64,000 nt of DNA from assembly GCA_958009055.1 (NCBI GenBank), contig OY253663.1, positions 310,001 to 374,000 of the forward strand. Reading direction: 5' to 3'. This document shows positions 32,831-44,600 of the stretch, in pieces. The stretch is from Choricystis sp. odSpoLacu1. Its lineage: Eukaryota > Chlorophyta > Trebouxiophyceae. Below the pieces are notes generated by a model. The model worked only from the letters and a program-made list of their open reading frames with translations, searched no databases and was not told the DNA's origin. The position numbers were made by a program, and so were the translations under genes. Positions within the stretch are counted from its first letter, which is position 1. Each line of letters begins with the position of its first letter.

Positions 32831-34498
32831 TCACGCCTTGTCCCCCCCCTCCTCGCCATCCGCCAGCGCCACCTGCGCCACCTTGGCAAACGCGGACAAG
32901 GGCGGCGCGTCGGTTCCCTCGCCGCTGGCTCCAGCCGCCTTGATGCGGCGGCCGCTGTCGGCGGGCGCGGCGACCGCGACTGCCGCCCGCACGCCCCCGA
33001 CCGCGCGCGGCGGCGACGCGACCGCCAGGCCGAGCCCATCCTCCGCGGGCTGGGGGGGCGGCAGCGACGCCGCCCGCCCTGGCCCTCCCCGCGACGCCAC
33101 CAGGGACGCGGCACGCCGCATGGCCAGCGCGGCGGATGGACGAGTCTCGAGGGAGGGGGCCACCGCAGCCGCAAGCCAGGGGTGGCGCAGCGCGTCGGCC
33201 GCGGTCATGCGGGTGGCCGGGTTGACGTCCAGCAGGGCTTTGACGAATGAACGGCCGGTGTCTGAGATGGTGTGCCAGATGGGGTCGTCCCAGTCTGCGT
33301 CCCCCGCCACCACGCGCCTGTAAAGCTGGGCGTCAGTGTCTGCATAAAACGGGGGGTGGCCCGCCAACAGTAAAAACGTGACAACACCTAACGACCAGTT
33401 GTCGGCGGCGGCGCCGTAGGGGCGGGCGTCTGTCGGAGGCGGCGGCGCGTTGGTGACCGCCGCGCGCGGCGTGCCGCCTCTGGCGGCCGCGGCAGCGCGC
33501 CGGCCGGCCGCGGCGACCACTTCGGGCGCGGCGTAGGCCGGGGTCCCACAAACTGTGACAGCGGCGGCCGCGGTGTTTGACAGACCAAAGTCGGCCAGCT
33601 TCAGAGTGGAAAGATCACCCGGCGACGCGAGCAACACGTTGTCCAGCTTGACGTCTCGGTGGAGCACGCCCTGGGCGTGCAGGTAGGCGAGCGCGGAGGC
33701 GACCTGGGCCACGCACGCGGCGGCAGTGGCCTCCGTGTACGCGCCCCCGTCGGCGGCCAGCAGGGAGTCGAGCAGTTCACCGCCCTCCAGCAGCTCTTGG
33801 ATGAAGATGACGGCTGGAGGGTGTGTGGGTGGAACTCCCACCGTTTTTTGGAAAAAAAAACGGTGGGAGTTACGCGAAGCGAGGGTGGGTCTCGCGCTCG
33901 CTCTTCCCAACGCGGGCCACTCCCACACACACCACTCCCACACACACTCAACCCAAAACTCACCTCCCGCACTCCTGTCCTCGTAATGGTCCACCAGCCT
34001 GACGACATTCGGGTGGCTCAGTTTGGCGTGAATCTGAATCTCCCTTATTATCTCTGCCCGCGTCGACGGCACCCCCGCCCCGCCCGCGCCACCCCCCGAG
34101 CAGGACGCTCTGCGTGGCCGCGGCTTGAGCGGGGCCCGTCCTCCGTCGTCGGGGGGCAGGGGCACCACTTTCGCTGCAAACCGCGCGCCGTCTGCCAAGC
34201 GGGTGGCCAGCCTGACGACCGAAAAGCCGCCCGTGCCCAGGGTGCGGCCCAAGCGGTAGGCGCCTTTGCCGGTGAGAGGTGGGGGGGCTTTGGGCGGGCG
34301 CGGGGGTGGAGGGGCGGGCGCGTCGCCGTCGACGGACGAGAATTTGTCCAACGACACCGCCGACGCTGAGGCAGACAGCGCGCGCGCGGCCAGGGAGAAG
34401 GCGCGAGCCGTGACGGAGGGTTTGGTGGAGGTGTCCGCCACGCCACCAGGGCGGGCGGGCGGCGCGTCGGCTGACGGGCGGGAGGAACAGGACCCCAT
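32831..34498 (-). CDS. Serine/threonine protein kinase, CAMK-like, with N-terminal lipidation motif
   Basis: The exons are 34498-33964 and 33813-32831, giving 505 residues. MGSCSS at the start fits N-myristoylation at Gly2 plus palmitoylation at Cys4. The kinase domain begins YRLGRTLGTGGFSVVRLATR (glycine loop) and then FAAKVVPLP (catalytic Lys). A basic insertion follows, then EIIREIQIHAKLSHPNVVRL, the catalytic loop VLHRDVKLDNVLL, DFGLSN, and CGTPAYAAPEVV with a Gly/Ala/Arg insertion after it. WSLGVVTFLLLAGHPPF and HPWL close the domain. The DFGLSN and VVTFLLLAGHPPF blocks point to the CAMK group, but I see no calmodulin-binding or EF-hand region. The C-terminal tail is disordered. The single intron holds a perfect 17-bp hairpin. 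Confidence 0.88.
   Translation of the reverse strand: MGSCSSRPSADAPPARPGGVADTSTKPSVTARAFSLAARALSASASAVSLDKFSSVDGDAPAPPPPRPPKAPPPLTGKGAYRLGRTLGTGGFSVVRLATRLADGARFAAKVVPLPPDDGGRAPLKPRPRRASCSGGGAGGAGVPSTRAEIIREIQIHAKLSHPNVVRLVDHYEDRSAGGEFWVECVWEWCVWEWPALGRASARPTLASRNSHRFFFQKTVGVPPTHPPAVIFIQELLEGGELLDSLLAADGGAYTEATAAACVAQVASALAYLHAQGVLHRDVKLDNVLLASPGDLSTLKLADFGLSNTAAAAVTVCGTPAYAAPEVVAAAGRRAAAAARGGTPRAAVTNAPPPPTDARPYGAAADNWSLGVVTFLLLAGHPPFYADTDAQLYRRVVAGDADWDDPIWHTISDTGRSFVKALLDVNPATRMTAADALRHPWLAAAVAPSLETRPSAALAMRRAASLVASRGGPGRAASLPPPQPAEDGLGLAVASPPRAVGGVRAAVAVAAPADSGRRIKAAGASGEGTDAPPLSAFAKVAQVALADGEEGGDKA
33833..33871. repeat. Perfect 17-bp inverted repeat within kinase intron
   Basis: The arm AACTCCCACCGTTTTTT (33833-33849) pairs fully with its complement at 33855-33871 around a five-base loop. 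It occupies part of the 150-nt intron of the kinase gene, near the 3' splice side on the minus strand. It could be a small transposon-derived foldback or a structured splicing element. Confidence 0.92.
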
Positions 34499-34608
34499 TT
34501 AAATGGCGCGCGCGAGAGTGAGACCCTGTCCCAAAAACGCACCACAGCCGACTCTCTCTTGACCTTGGTTTGACAAAAAAGCATACACACAAACACACGA
34601 TACACTCT

Positions 34609-35589
34609 CTAGTTGACTTCACCCAGGACGGGGCGCCGGCGCCCCACACAGCCAACCGTCGCGGCGGGCGAGGAGTCGGCGGGCGCTGGCGCGCGCGCGC
34701 CGCCCCGCCCCAGCAGCTTGGCCGCCCACCCCGCCTTGGGAGGCGGCGGAGGAGACGAAGGCGTGGATGAAGAAGAAGCAACGGGCGACGCCGCAGTCAC
34801 AGCAGCAGCAGCGTCTGGCCGGCGCCGCGCAAACGGGGACGGCGTTTTGGCGGGCGTTTTCACGGGCGTTTTCGACGGCGCCAGCCCCAGCTGGTCCAGC
34901 AGTTCATCGTACGCAAACTTCAGCGCCGCAAACCGGCGAGCCAGGGCGGCCGACTCGTCGGCAGAGGCGGCGGCCGCCACGTCCCGGGCGGCGCGGCCAC
35001 GCGCGGTTTCTCGCGTGAGAGCGCGAACGGCGGCCGCCCGCTCCGTGCGCGCGGCCGCCGCCTCGCCGCGCGCCGTGTCTGCATCTGCACGTGCTTCAGC
35101 GGCATCGGCTTCAGCCGACGCCGCGCGCTCGGTGGCGTCGGCGGCGCGTTCCTCGGCGGCAGCCGCGCGCGTCTCGGCCGTTGCAGCCGCGTCGGCCGCG
35201 GCAGCCGCAGCCGCCTTCGCAGCCGCCACCTCGTCCCAAGCCCTGGCCAGCGCAGCCGCTGCCCCATCCGCCCGCGCCGCAGCCGCGTCCGCCCGCGTCT
35301 CGGCGGCGGCCGCCGCCGACGCACCGCCGCGTGCGGCCGCGGCGCGCGCTTCTGCCGCCTCTGCACGCGCGGTCGCGCGCGCGGTCGCCTCCCGCTCCGC
35401 CGTCAGCCCCGCCTTCAGCGTCAGCACGCGTGCTTGCAGGGCGGCGGCTTGCGCGGTGGCGGAGGCGGCGGCGTCGGTTGACGCGCGAGCGTCCGCGCGC
35501 GCACACGCGAGAGCGGACGCCGCGTCCGCGCCAAGCCGCTCCAGCGATTCCAGGCGCTGTTGGAGAGAGGCCGTCAGGGCGCGCTCCAT
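34609..35589 (-). CDS. Alanine-rich coiled-coil protein
   Basis: This is a single exon of 326 residues starting at 35589. Residues 1-235 form an almost unbroken Ala/Glu/Arg coiled coil (ERALTASLQQRLESLERLG, then repeating AEARAAAARG- and AADATERAASAEAD-type heptads). It ends with the more ordinary sequence FAALKFAYDELLDQLGL. A Lys/Thr/Pro motif repeated three times (SKTPVKTPAKTPSPF) could be a cluster of proline-directed phosphorylation sites. The tail is Ser/Pro-rich and ends VGRRRPVLGEVN. I know no family for it. A structural or cytoskeletal role is inferred from shape only. Confidence 0.6.
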   Translation of the reverse strand: MERALTASLQQRLESLERLGADAASALACARADARASTDAAASATAQAAALQARVLTLKAGLTAEREATARATARAEAAEARAAAARGGASAAAAAETRADAAAARADGAAAALARAWDEVAAAKAAAAAAADAAATAETRAAAAEERAADATERAASAEADAAEARADADTARGEAAAARTERAAAVRALTRETARGRAARDVAAAASADESAALARRFAALKFAYDELLDQLGLAPSKTPVKTPAKTPSPFARRRPDAAAAVTAASPVASSSSTPSSPPPPPKAGWAAKLLGRGGARAPAPADSSPAATVGCVGRRRPVLGEVN

Positions 35590-36073
35590 TGTGAGGTCGG
35601 AGGCGGGGTCCGAGGCGGTGGGGAGGGGAGCGGAGGTGGGGCGGTGCTGTGTGGTGGTGGTGTGGGAGGGGGTCAGGGTTTTTCACGCGCTTCCGCTCTC
35701 CAGCCCTGCACGGCTGACTCAAGGTGCCGACATGAGTGTGCCGGGGGTGGGGAGAGAGAGGGGACAGAGCGGGCAGCAGGCGCCAACCAGCACGCACCAT
35801 GGGGGGAGTGTCGATGCGCCAGGGAGCGCGGAAACACAAACACGCGCGGCAGTTGGCGCGCGGAACGAGGTAGGCGTTGCGTCCGGCGGCTCGAGCGTGA
35901 GCGTGGAACGCGACGAGAGGGCGGGTTTTCGTCCCGCCGCGGAGGGAAAGAGAGAAGTGGGCAGGCAGACAAAACGGGTTTTCGAACCACAGCCCGCCTT
36001 CCCTCCTAGGGAAGGTCTTCTCTCACCCTCCCAAAATCAAAGGTCCGCCCCCCAAAACTCCCCCACTCCAAAA
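35590..36073. other. Intergenic stretch without recognisable gene
   Basis: These 484 bases lie between the coiled-coil start and the SDR stop, both on the minus strand. I see no coding signal consistent with the neighbours and no RNA gene. They should hold the promoter of the coiled-coil gene. Confidence 0.55.
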
Positions 36074-36676
36074 TCAGAGGTATGCCCCCCCCGTCACCTC
36101 CACACACTGCCCACTCACAAAGCCCGCATACGGCGAGGCCAGCATGAGCATGGCGCCCGCCCCCTCCTCCGGGGTGCCAACGCGTTTGAGGGGGATCAAC
36201 ATCTCAGCTGCCGCGTCGGCTGCAGCGGAACCGCCCGGGATCCCCAGCGCCACCTCCTTCCCGCCCACCACAATGCTGGCGTCCCCCTTCTCCGCCGTCA
36301 ACCGCGTCGCAATGAAGCCAAATGCCAGCGCGTTGCACCGAACGTTGAACGGACCCCACTCCAGCGCCACCGTTTTCGTCAACCCCACCACCGCCGCCTT
36401 GCCCGCCGCATAGTTGGCCTGGCCCGCGTTGCCGTGCGTGCCCGACGTGGAGGACACGTTGATGATGACGCGCGGGCGGGCGGTGCCGGTGGGGGAGGAT
36501 TCGATCTCTTTTTTGGCCGCGTCGCGCATGTAAGGCGAAGCCGCTTGAATCAACCGAAACGGCGCCGTCGCGTGCACCGCCAGCATGGCGTCCCACTGCG
36601 GGGGGGAGATCTTGTGGATGACGCCGTCCCAGGTGTAGCCTGGATGTGTGGGGAGGGAGAAAAAACGGGGTGGGTC

Positions 36677-36715
<39 letters not shown>

Positions 36716-37266
36716 ATTCCCTCTCTCGCTCTTCCCTCTCACACCTGCGTTGTTGACCAGGATGTCGATGGAGTCCCCCCCAAACGCGGCCAGGGCGGCC
36801 GCCACGCAGGCGGTGGAAAAGGCGGCGGTGGTGACGTCACCCGCGAACGAGGCGGCAGAGCCGCCCGCCCTTTTGATCTCGGCTGTCACGCCCTCCGCTT
36901 TGCCGCCGTCCAGGTCGGCGACCAGGACTTTGGCGCCGTGGGACGCGAACAGGCGGGCGGCGGCGGCGCCCAGGCCTTGGCCGGCGCCGGTGATGATGGC
37001 GACCTGTGTGGAAAGGAGGAAAAAGGGAGGGGCAATGAGCGTCGAAAAAGAAAACCTGTCTTTCTCTCCCCACACGCCGTCACATCCTTCATTCTCTATC
37101 TTTCGCACACACACACACACACACACACCTGTCCGTCCAGCAGGCGGTCCGCGCGGAAGGCGGGCGCGGCCGCGGGCGCGGGCGCGAGTGGCGCGGCGGG
37201 GAGCGGAGCGCTGCCACCGGTGACGTGGCGCGCCACGGCGGCCAGGCGGCGGGCGGGGGTGTCCAT
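36074..37266 (-). CDS. Short-chain dehydrogenase/reductase, FabG-like, with N-terminal extension
   Basis: The exons are 37266-37129, 37003-36745 and 36639-36074, giving 320 residues. The first 45 residues are Ala/Pro/Arg-rich with few acids and lie ahead of the Rossmann core, so they may be an organelle presequence. The core has VAIITGAGQGLGAAAA (NADP(H)-binding glycine motif), VLVADLDGGKAE, the NNAG motif split by an intron, the serine in INVSSTSGTHG, and the catalytic YAAGK. The segment AGYTWDGVIHKISPPQWDAM resembles bacterial FabG-type reductases closely. The C-terminus GFVSGQCVEVTGGAYL is typical. The substrate cannot be told; 3-oxoacyl-ACP/CoA reduction is the best guess. A (CA)n repeat fills part of an intron. 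Confidence 0.88.
36680..36713. repeat. (AC)n microsatellite in SDR intron 2
   Basis: About 17 AC units lie in the second intron of the SDR gene. On the transcribed strand this is a (GT)n tract, which can affect splicing efficiency. Confidence 0.9.
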
Positions 37267-37461
37267 GATGGGTGTGTGTGGAAGCTTGGCGAGGAGCGGA
37301 AGGGAGGGGTGTAGTGCGCGGGCGCGTGCGACGCGAAACCGGAAGGAAAAGATTGGCGCTGCTGTGTGAGGCAACCTTTGCTCTCACTCTCTCTCCCGAG
37401 TTTTTCACCCTCCCTCAAGCAAAACTTTGCTTGACAACCACTGCAACCACACACACAGCCC
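37267..37461. promoter_or_regulatory. 195-base divergent promoter, SDR / beta-mannosidase
   Basis: This spacer lies between two divergent ATGs. It is CT-rich near 37380-37400. No TATA box is evident. Function is inferred from orientation. Confidence 0.45.
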
Positions 37462-40400
37462 ATGGCGCGGTCCACCTTGCTGCTGCTGGCGCTCAGCGTC
37501 GCGGCCCTGGTGGCGCCCACCGCTGCCGCGCCGCCTGTCAGCGCGTCGCTGCTCGGCCCCGGCTGGTCGCTCATCAACGGCAACGGCTCCGTTTTCGTGG
37601 ATGGCGTCACCCTGCCCAACTACGCGCTGGCCGCGCTGCAGGACGCGGGCGCCGTGGGGGACCCGCTGTACCGGTGAGTGGGATTTGGGGGGAGGCATGT
37701 CGCGCGATGCGGGGAAGCGCGCGCGCCGTGCGTGTGTGGCGGGCCAGAGCGTCAGCCGTCGCTGCTGTGGGGCGTGACGTCTGCAACGCCATGCCTTGTC
37801 CACAGGCCGAGAACGCGCGCCGGGAGGCTGGCGTGTGCGGCGTGGCGGCCTGCCAAACAGCCACATGCGAGAGCGCGCGCGCGCGCGCAGGGTTTCCGGC
37901 CCCCGCTGTCGCGGCCGCGGCCACCAACTGCAGCGCCAGTCGGTGAAGATGATTGCGTGGTTGTTACTGCGGGGCGGGAAGCAACAGGAGCGAGCGCGGA
38001 CGGCCGGGGGCGCGCAGAGAGAGAGGCACGGACACGAGCGCGCGCGCGCCTGGCTCTCGCCTTCCCCCCTGACCCAACGCACCCTCCCCACCCCACACAG
38101 CTACAACGAGCTCGAGTACCGCTGGGTCGCGCTCGACACCTGGAACTTCACCCGCAAGTTTGACGTGCCCGCCGACCTGCTGGCCCACTCCAACGTGAGA
38201 GTTGGTGGGGAGAGAGAAGAGGGAGGGGCGGACGACTTTTTTTCTGTTTCGAACACACACACCGACCACCCACACCTTCCTCCTTCCCACAGGTCGACCT
38301 CGTCGCGTCCGGCGTGGACACGGTGGCCGACATTGTGGTCAACGGCGTGCTGGTGGCGCACGCGGAGAACGCGCACCGGTGAGAGTAGAGAGAGGGAGCG
38401 TGGTGTGTGTGTGGTTGTCTTTCTTTTCCTCACACACTCACACGCACCACACCACCCCCACAACCCATCACAGCAAACACCGCGTCTACATCAAGAAAGT
38501 GCTCAAACCGGGGGAGAACGAGCTCACCTTTGTCATTCGGTCGGCCATTAAAGAAGCAAACGCGAGGAACGCGTCCTCCCCTTACGCCATTCCCGCCATC
38601 ATGGAGGCTCAAGTGGCTCAATTCAACTGGCTGCGCAAGCCGGCCTCCGACTTTGGGTGGGACTGGGGGCCCGCGTTTGCGCCGCAAGGCATCTATGGCG
38701 AGGTGTCGATCGTGGGCTACTCTGACGCCCACCTCGTCGGCGCCAACGTGCGCCAGACGTGGGCGGCAGACCGCAAGTCCGTCACACTGACGTTTGACGC
38801 CGTTCTGCAAGCCTCTAAACGGGGGGAGGAGGGCGTGCTGACGGTGGTGCCCGCGTCGGCGGGGGCCAACCCCAAGTGGGCGGCGACGGGGGCCGTCGTC
38901 ACGGAGCGCGCGGGCACCAACGTTGTCTCCCTCGACGTCAAGCTGTCCAAACCCTTCGACATCTGGTGGCCCGTCGGCTATGGAGCCCAACCCCTGTACA
39001 AGTTTGACGTGGTTTATGAACCGGTCGGTGCTCCCACCTCGACGACCGCGCTCTCGCGCAAGATTGGGCTGCGCACGATCGACCTCGTGCGCAAACCCAT
39101 CCCCTCCTCCGCTTTCGGTGGTGGCGAACCCGGGGAGACCATGTACTTCAAAGTCAATGGTGTGCCCATCTACGCGAAGGGGACCAACATGATCCCCGAC
39201 GACATCTTTGCGTCGCGCACGACTCCCGCCAACCTGCGCTCCCTCGTCAACGCCTCCGTCGACGCCAACATGAACATGATTCGCGTGTGGGGGGGGGGGC
39301 TGTACCCGCTGGACGACTTTTACGACGCGTGCGACGAGAAGGGTAGGAGAGGAGAGAGGGTGGGGTGGTTTGTGTGTGGAGCGATCAAACCGTCGTTTTT
39401 TTGTGGCACCCCCACCCACCCCACCCACACCCTTCAGGTGTCCTCGTCTGGCAAGAGTTCATGGCCGCCTGCGCCATGTACCCCCGCGACGACGCCTTCC
39501 TGGAGGAGGTGCGCAAGGAGGTGACGCACCAGGCGCGGAGGCTCAACCACCACGCTTCCCTCGCCATCTGGGGCGGCAACAACGAGATCGAGGCCGCATT
39601 TGGCTGGTTCGAACCGTCCAGGGCCAACAACCGGCTGTACGTGGCCGACTATGTGGCCTTGTTCATCGATGTCGTGCGCAGCTCGTTGCGTGCTGTGGAC
39701 TCTGCTCTGCTGTTTGTCGACACGTCGCCGTCCAAGGGGACGATCGTCGACCGGGGGGGTGAATACGTCAAGCGGTGGGGCAACGTCGACGACCCCCGCC
39801 GCGGCGACGTCCACTTCTACACCACCAAGGACAACGCCCTCAACTACACCACCTTTCCGAGGGCCAAGTTTGTGTCCGAGTTTGGGTTCCAGTCGTTTGC
39901 GTCGTGGCCGCTCATTGAGCCACTCACCGAGGCGGGCGACTGGTCGTGGAACGCCTCTGCCATTGAATTCAGGCAGCGCCACCCGGGCAACACGCCCGAC
40001 ATGCTGCACCAGATGGGGACGCACTACCAGGTGCCGCCCGCGTGGGCGGCGCCCAAGGTATGAGAGAGTGGGAGGGTGGGGTGGGAAGAGACCAGCGATG
40101 AGAAGAAAAAAAAAACGCACACATCAACTTCCCACCACCACCACCACCACCACCACACACTAGGCCCCGCGCGGCACCCAGGAGTCCCTGTTCCGCCAGT
40201 TCATCTACCTGACCCAGGTGTACCAAATGCAGGCCTATGAAACCGCTGTCTCCTACTGGCGCCGCATCAAGGGTGAAGCCGACGCCCAGACCATGGGCAT
40301 CCTGTACTGGCAGCTCAATGACATCTGGCCCGGGTACTCGTGGTCGTCCCTGGACCAGGGGGGGCACTGGAAGCTGCTGCACTATGGCGTCAAACGGTTC

Positions 40401-41243
40401 TTCGCTCCCCTCCTTGCCTCGGGGGCTGTCACCCCCACCGGCACCATCGCCCCGGGCGCTGAACGCCTGGACGCTTACGTCACGTCCGACGTGGCGGCCC
40501 CCCTGGCCGGCAAAGCCGTGCTGGAGCTGATCTCGTGGACGGCGACGGGGGCCAACTCCAAACCGCTCGCGTCCAAAGAGCTCTCCTTTGCGCTCGCGCC
40601 GCTCGAATCCAAAAAGATTATCAACGCCACCGTGGCCTCCCTGCTGAAAGACGCGGGCGGCCTGCCCGCTGAACGCGTATTTGTGCGCCTGACGGCGGCT
40701 GCCACGCAGGCGAGTGGGGGGCCCAAGGCGGCGGCTGAGAGCGTGGCCGCCGACGTGGAGGCCGCCTTCGAAGAACTGACCCCGGAAGCCGCCATCGACG
40801 CGGCGGCGGGTGAGTCGGGCACGGTTGTTCGGCCTGTCCCGGGCAAGGGGCCGGCCGGCACCGCCGGCAACGCCACCCTGTTCACGTCCGGGTGGGTCAT
40901 CTGGCTGACCGAACCCAAAGACGCGGCCATCAACCCCGCCCCAAAAATTGAGGCCGCCTCCTTCACCAACGTGGACGACCGCACCGTGTCCTTTGTGGTG
41001 CGGTCGGGGGGCGTCGCCCCCTTTGTCGCCCTGGACTGTGGCGGGTTCAAGGGCAAGTTCTCGGACAACGCGTTCACCATGCTGCCGTGGGAACCAAGGA
41101 CGATCACCTTTACATCCCCCGACCCCGTGGCTGCCGGCGACCTCGCCGCCGTCATGGACATCATGTCCCTGGCGGACACGCTGCAGAGCGTGGACGCGGC
41201 GTACTACAAGAAGGCGACCGCCAACGCGGCGACGCGGTCGTGA
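37462..41243 (+). CDS. MANBA: Beta-mannosidase (glycoside hydrolase family 2), secreted or vacuolar
   Basis: MANBA removes terminal beta-mannose from N-glycan remnants or mannan oligosaccharides. The exons are 37462-37673, 38101-38194, 38293-38378, 38474-39342, 39438-40057 and 40164-41243, giving 986 residues. A signal peptide is clear (RSTLLLLALSVAALVAPTAA). The GH2 sugar-binding domain follows (YRWVALDTWNFTRKFDVPAD; DTVADIVVNGVLVAHAENAH), then DFGWDWGPAF and the TIM barrel with PIYAKGTNMIPDDIF and MIRVWGGGLYPLDDF. The acid/base Glu is in WGGNNE (about residue 468) and the nucleophile Glu in FVSEFGFQSF (about 570). MGILYWQLNDIWPGYSWSS is also diagnostic. The first intron is 427 nt; the rest are near 100. 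Confidence 0.95.
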
Positions 41244-41698
41244 TTGCAAAAAAACGTTGTTGTTTTTTTCCTTCCCTTTGATCTTTTTCAAGCCAGCCTT
41301 TTTTTCCTCCTTTTAACTCCCTTCCTACGTATGAACCCCCTTTTTAATTTGCGTGACCTTCGCCACGTCCTGTGTGAGAGGGAGACGGCGCGGCCTGGGT
41401 GGGTGGGTGGGGGGGGCACAAAAGTTGTGAGTGCCTCTGTGCAAACAAAAAACCATGCCTTCTCCCCCACGCACACACGAGACGCGGGACAGAAAAAAGA
41501 GGGACAAAGACTCGCCCTCTTTGGTTAACAGCAGCGCAGCAAGGGTGGAAAACAAAAAAACAGGGGGGCAACCGTCAGGGCGCAGAACAAACAAAAAGCA
41601 GCACTGTTTTTTTCTCTCGTCTCGTTTTCTCTCTCTCTCTCTCTGCAGTCTCTCTCACTCACTCTGCATTGTGCACTCTCTCTCTCTCTCACTCTCTC
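41244..41698. other. Convergent 3' intergenic region
   Basis: These 455 bases separate the converging ends of beta-mannosidase and TNPO1. They contain T- and A-runs and a (CT)n tract near 41630-41700. There is no coding signal. Both 3' UTRs must lie here. Confidence 0.6.
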
Positions 41699-44600
41699 TC
41701 AAACACCACATAGCACGGTCAGCTTGTCGCGCACCGCGGGCGCCAGCCCACCCACCGCGGCGCGCCACCCCGCGTCGCCCAGGGCAGCCCTATAACTGGC
41801 CATCAACGCGGGCAGCTCGGCCGCCACGTCACCGCGCAGGGACCGCCACGAGGAGACGGCCTCTGCGAGAGGAGCGAAATTCGGGGGCGCCCCCGCGGCG
41901 GGATTGGCGCGCAGCGCGGCTGCCAGCCCCAAAAACGCGTGCTCCTTCTCCACGTCGTCCCGCACGCCGCGCAGGGCGGCGCACCAGGGACGCAGCACGG
42001 CGCCCACGATGTCGGGCGGGATGGCGGTGGGGGCCACCCAGGCGAGGCGGCCCAGCGTGATGGCCGCGTTTTCGACGAGCGAGCGCGGCGCGGCGCCCGC
42101 GGGGGCGGCCACCAGGGCGGCCAGGGCGGGGGCGGCGGCGGCCGCCGCCGCAGCAGCAGCGTCTGGTGGTGCGCGCAGGGCGAGCTCGCCCAGGGCCCAG
42201 GCCGCGTTGTTGGCGGCGGGCGCGCCGTCGCCGACGTCGCCCGCGGGATCCAGCCTCGCTGCCGCCAGCGCCAACAACTCGCTCACCACGCCGGGGGACG
42301 GGGCCAGCGCGCCCGGGGCGGCGCGCGCTAGGTCGCCCGCCAGGGCGAAGGCGGACTGGCGGATGTCGGGGTCGGGGCCGGCGCAGGCGGAGACGAGGCA
42401 GGGGAGGAGGGGGGCGCCCGCGGGGGACGCCGCGAGCGGGGCAAGCCCCGCGCCCAGTCCCTCGGCCAGCCCAGACACCAAATCCAGCGCCGCCACCACG
42501 AAGTCGCGTTCGGGGCCGGCTGCAGCTGCGGAGGCAGCGGCGGCAGACACGGAGGCAAGGAGGGAGGGTGGCGGCGACGGACCGGACTGCACGGACGCGG
42601 CGCGCGCGGCCGTCCCCGCCGCCAGAATCGCCACCGCCCGCCCAAACAGGGGGGCCGCGCGCCCGCCCAGGCCGGGCGCTCCCACAGCTGCCGCGACCGA
42701 GGTCAGGCACTCGAGCAGGGGCAGGGCTTCACGGTCGCCGTCGGCGAGCGCGCCCCACCGTGCCAACAGGGGCGGCAGCAGCACGTCGGGCAGGGGTGGC
42801 TCCGCCAGGGCGGGGCCCGCGGCATCCGCCAGGGTAGCCACCGCGTCGTACAGCATGCGGGCGGCGCCCCGCCCGCAGCGGGTGGCGCCGCGGGCGAGAG
42901 CATCCACGAGCGGCGGCAGCCTTCCAGCAACATGCCCCCCCATCGCCTCCACCAGCGTGGCCAGCGACGAGCAGGCCGCCTCCTGGACGCGGGGGTTGTG
43001 GTCGACCGCGACGCGCCGGGCGACGGCGGCCAGGACGGCGTCCAAGGCGGCCGCGCCGCAGGCCGCGCCGTGGGGCGGGGGCGGCGGCGCGCCGGCGTCG
43101 CCGTCTGCGGCGGCCCCTGCCGCCGCCGCAATCCAGTGCCCATACCGCGACAATGCCCAGCACGAGATGGACCGCACCAAGGGGCGCGCATCGTCGACGC
43201 GGGGGAGGAGGAGGGCGACGACGTCGGCGAGGTGGGGCGCGAGCGCGTGCGCGCACCCGTCTGCGACCGCGCCCAACGCCAGAATGGCAGACTCGGCGCG
43301 CCGCCAGTCTCGTTCCCCCGCGCCGCCTGGGGCCAGGGCGTCCCTCACGGCGGGGGTGACGGTGGGGAGGAGGCCGTCGCCGAACGTGGTGGCGAGGACG
43401 TCGAGGGAAGCGGCGCACGCCTTGCGCAGCGTCCACGCGCCGCCGCCCTCGCCTCCTGCTCCACCTCCGCCGCCTCGGCCGTCGTCATCGTCACCGTCGT
43501 CATCGTCCGAGGTGGACGTGGTGGCGGCGGCCCCGGTGCGGCGGGCGGTGACGGCAAAGGGGGCGACGTCGCAGTCGCGCGGCGCGGGGGGCGGCGCCTC
43601 CATTCGCCGCGGCTGCGGCTTCAGCTGCTTCCGCGGCCTCCACTTCTTCGTCACCGTCTGCATACACCATGTGGGCCAGCAGGGCGGGCACGAGGCGGGG
43701 GAGAGCGTCGCGCAGGGGAGGTGCATCCGCGCACCCGTCGCACAGCGCGGGCCACGCGTCCGCCGCTTCTAACGTCACGCTGGCGTCGGGGTCGGCCAGC
43801 CGTTCCACGAACAGGTCGACGAGCGCGGGGGCGGCGGGGGCCAGGGCGTCGGGGGCGGCGGCGACGAGCGCGACCAGGCCTGCGACGCCGCTCCGGCGCG
43901 GGGAGGGGGCCGCGTGGTCGCGGGCGAGGGCGACCAGCCCCTCCACATACGCGGGCAGCGCGTCTATGAGGGCGGGAGGCATGCCAGCCGCCAGCCCGTT
44001 GACGACGGTGGCGGCTGCGGCGCGGTCGTCGGGGGACGGGGAGGCGAAGGCGCGGAGCAGGCGCGGGATGAGCAGCGCCGACGCGCGGACGCCGCCCGCG
44101 GCCGCGACGATCACTTCCAGGGCGGCGGGGGCGTCTTCCACGATCTTGTGCAGGGTGTCCAGGGCGCCCGCAAGGGCGGCGGTGGCGGCGGGGGTGGGGG
44201 TGGGGGCGGCAGCAGCGTCAAGGGCCGCGGCGAGAGACGCCAGCAGCTCGGGCCACGCGCCCACGCCGCCCGCCACCGCTACCGCAGCGGTCGCGGTGCC
44301 CGCGGTGGAGCGGATGGGCTTGGAGTCGGAGGCGAGGGCGCGCAGGAGGGCGGACTGGTGTGTTTGGGGGGTGGAAAGGGATGAGTGGGGGAGCCTCTCC
44401 TGCGCGCCACACACCACACACACACCTCTCTCTACCCCACTCACCTTGATGAACTGCAGGTACTGGGGCGCCGTCGCGTCCGCCGCCCCCGGCGCCCGAA
44501 GGTTGTTTTTCAGCAGCAACCCCGCGGTTTGGCGTGCGGTGGGCGGCACCCCGTCCCCCCCGTCCGCGAAGATGTGGGCTAGGTAGGCATTGAAGTCGGG

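Noticed and set aside
34613..37369. A 918-codon open frame on the plus strand
   Set aside because: It lies antisense to the coiled-coil and SDR genes, and its Ala/Ser/Arg composition is the mirror of GC-rich codons. The SDR on the other strand has clear catalytic motifs.
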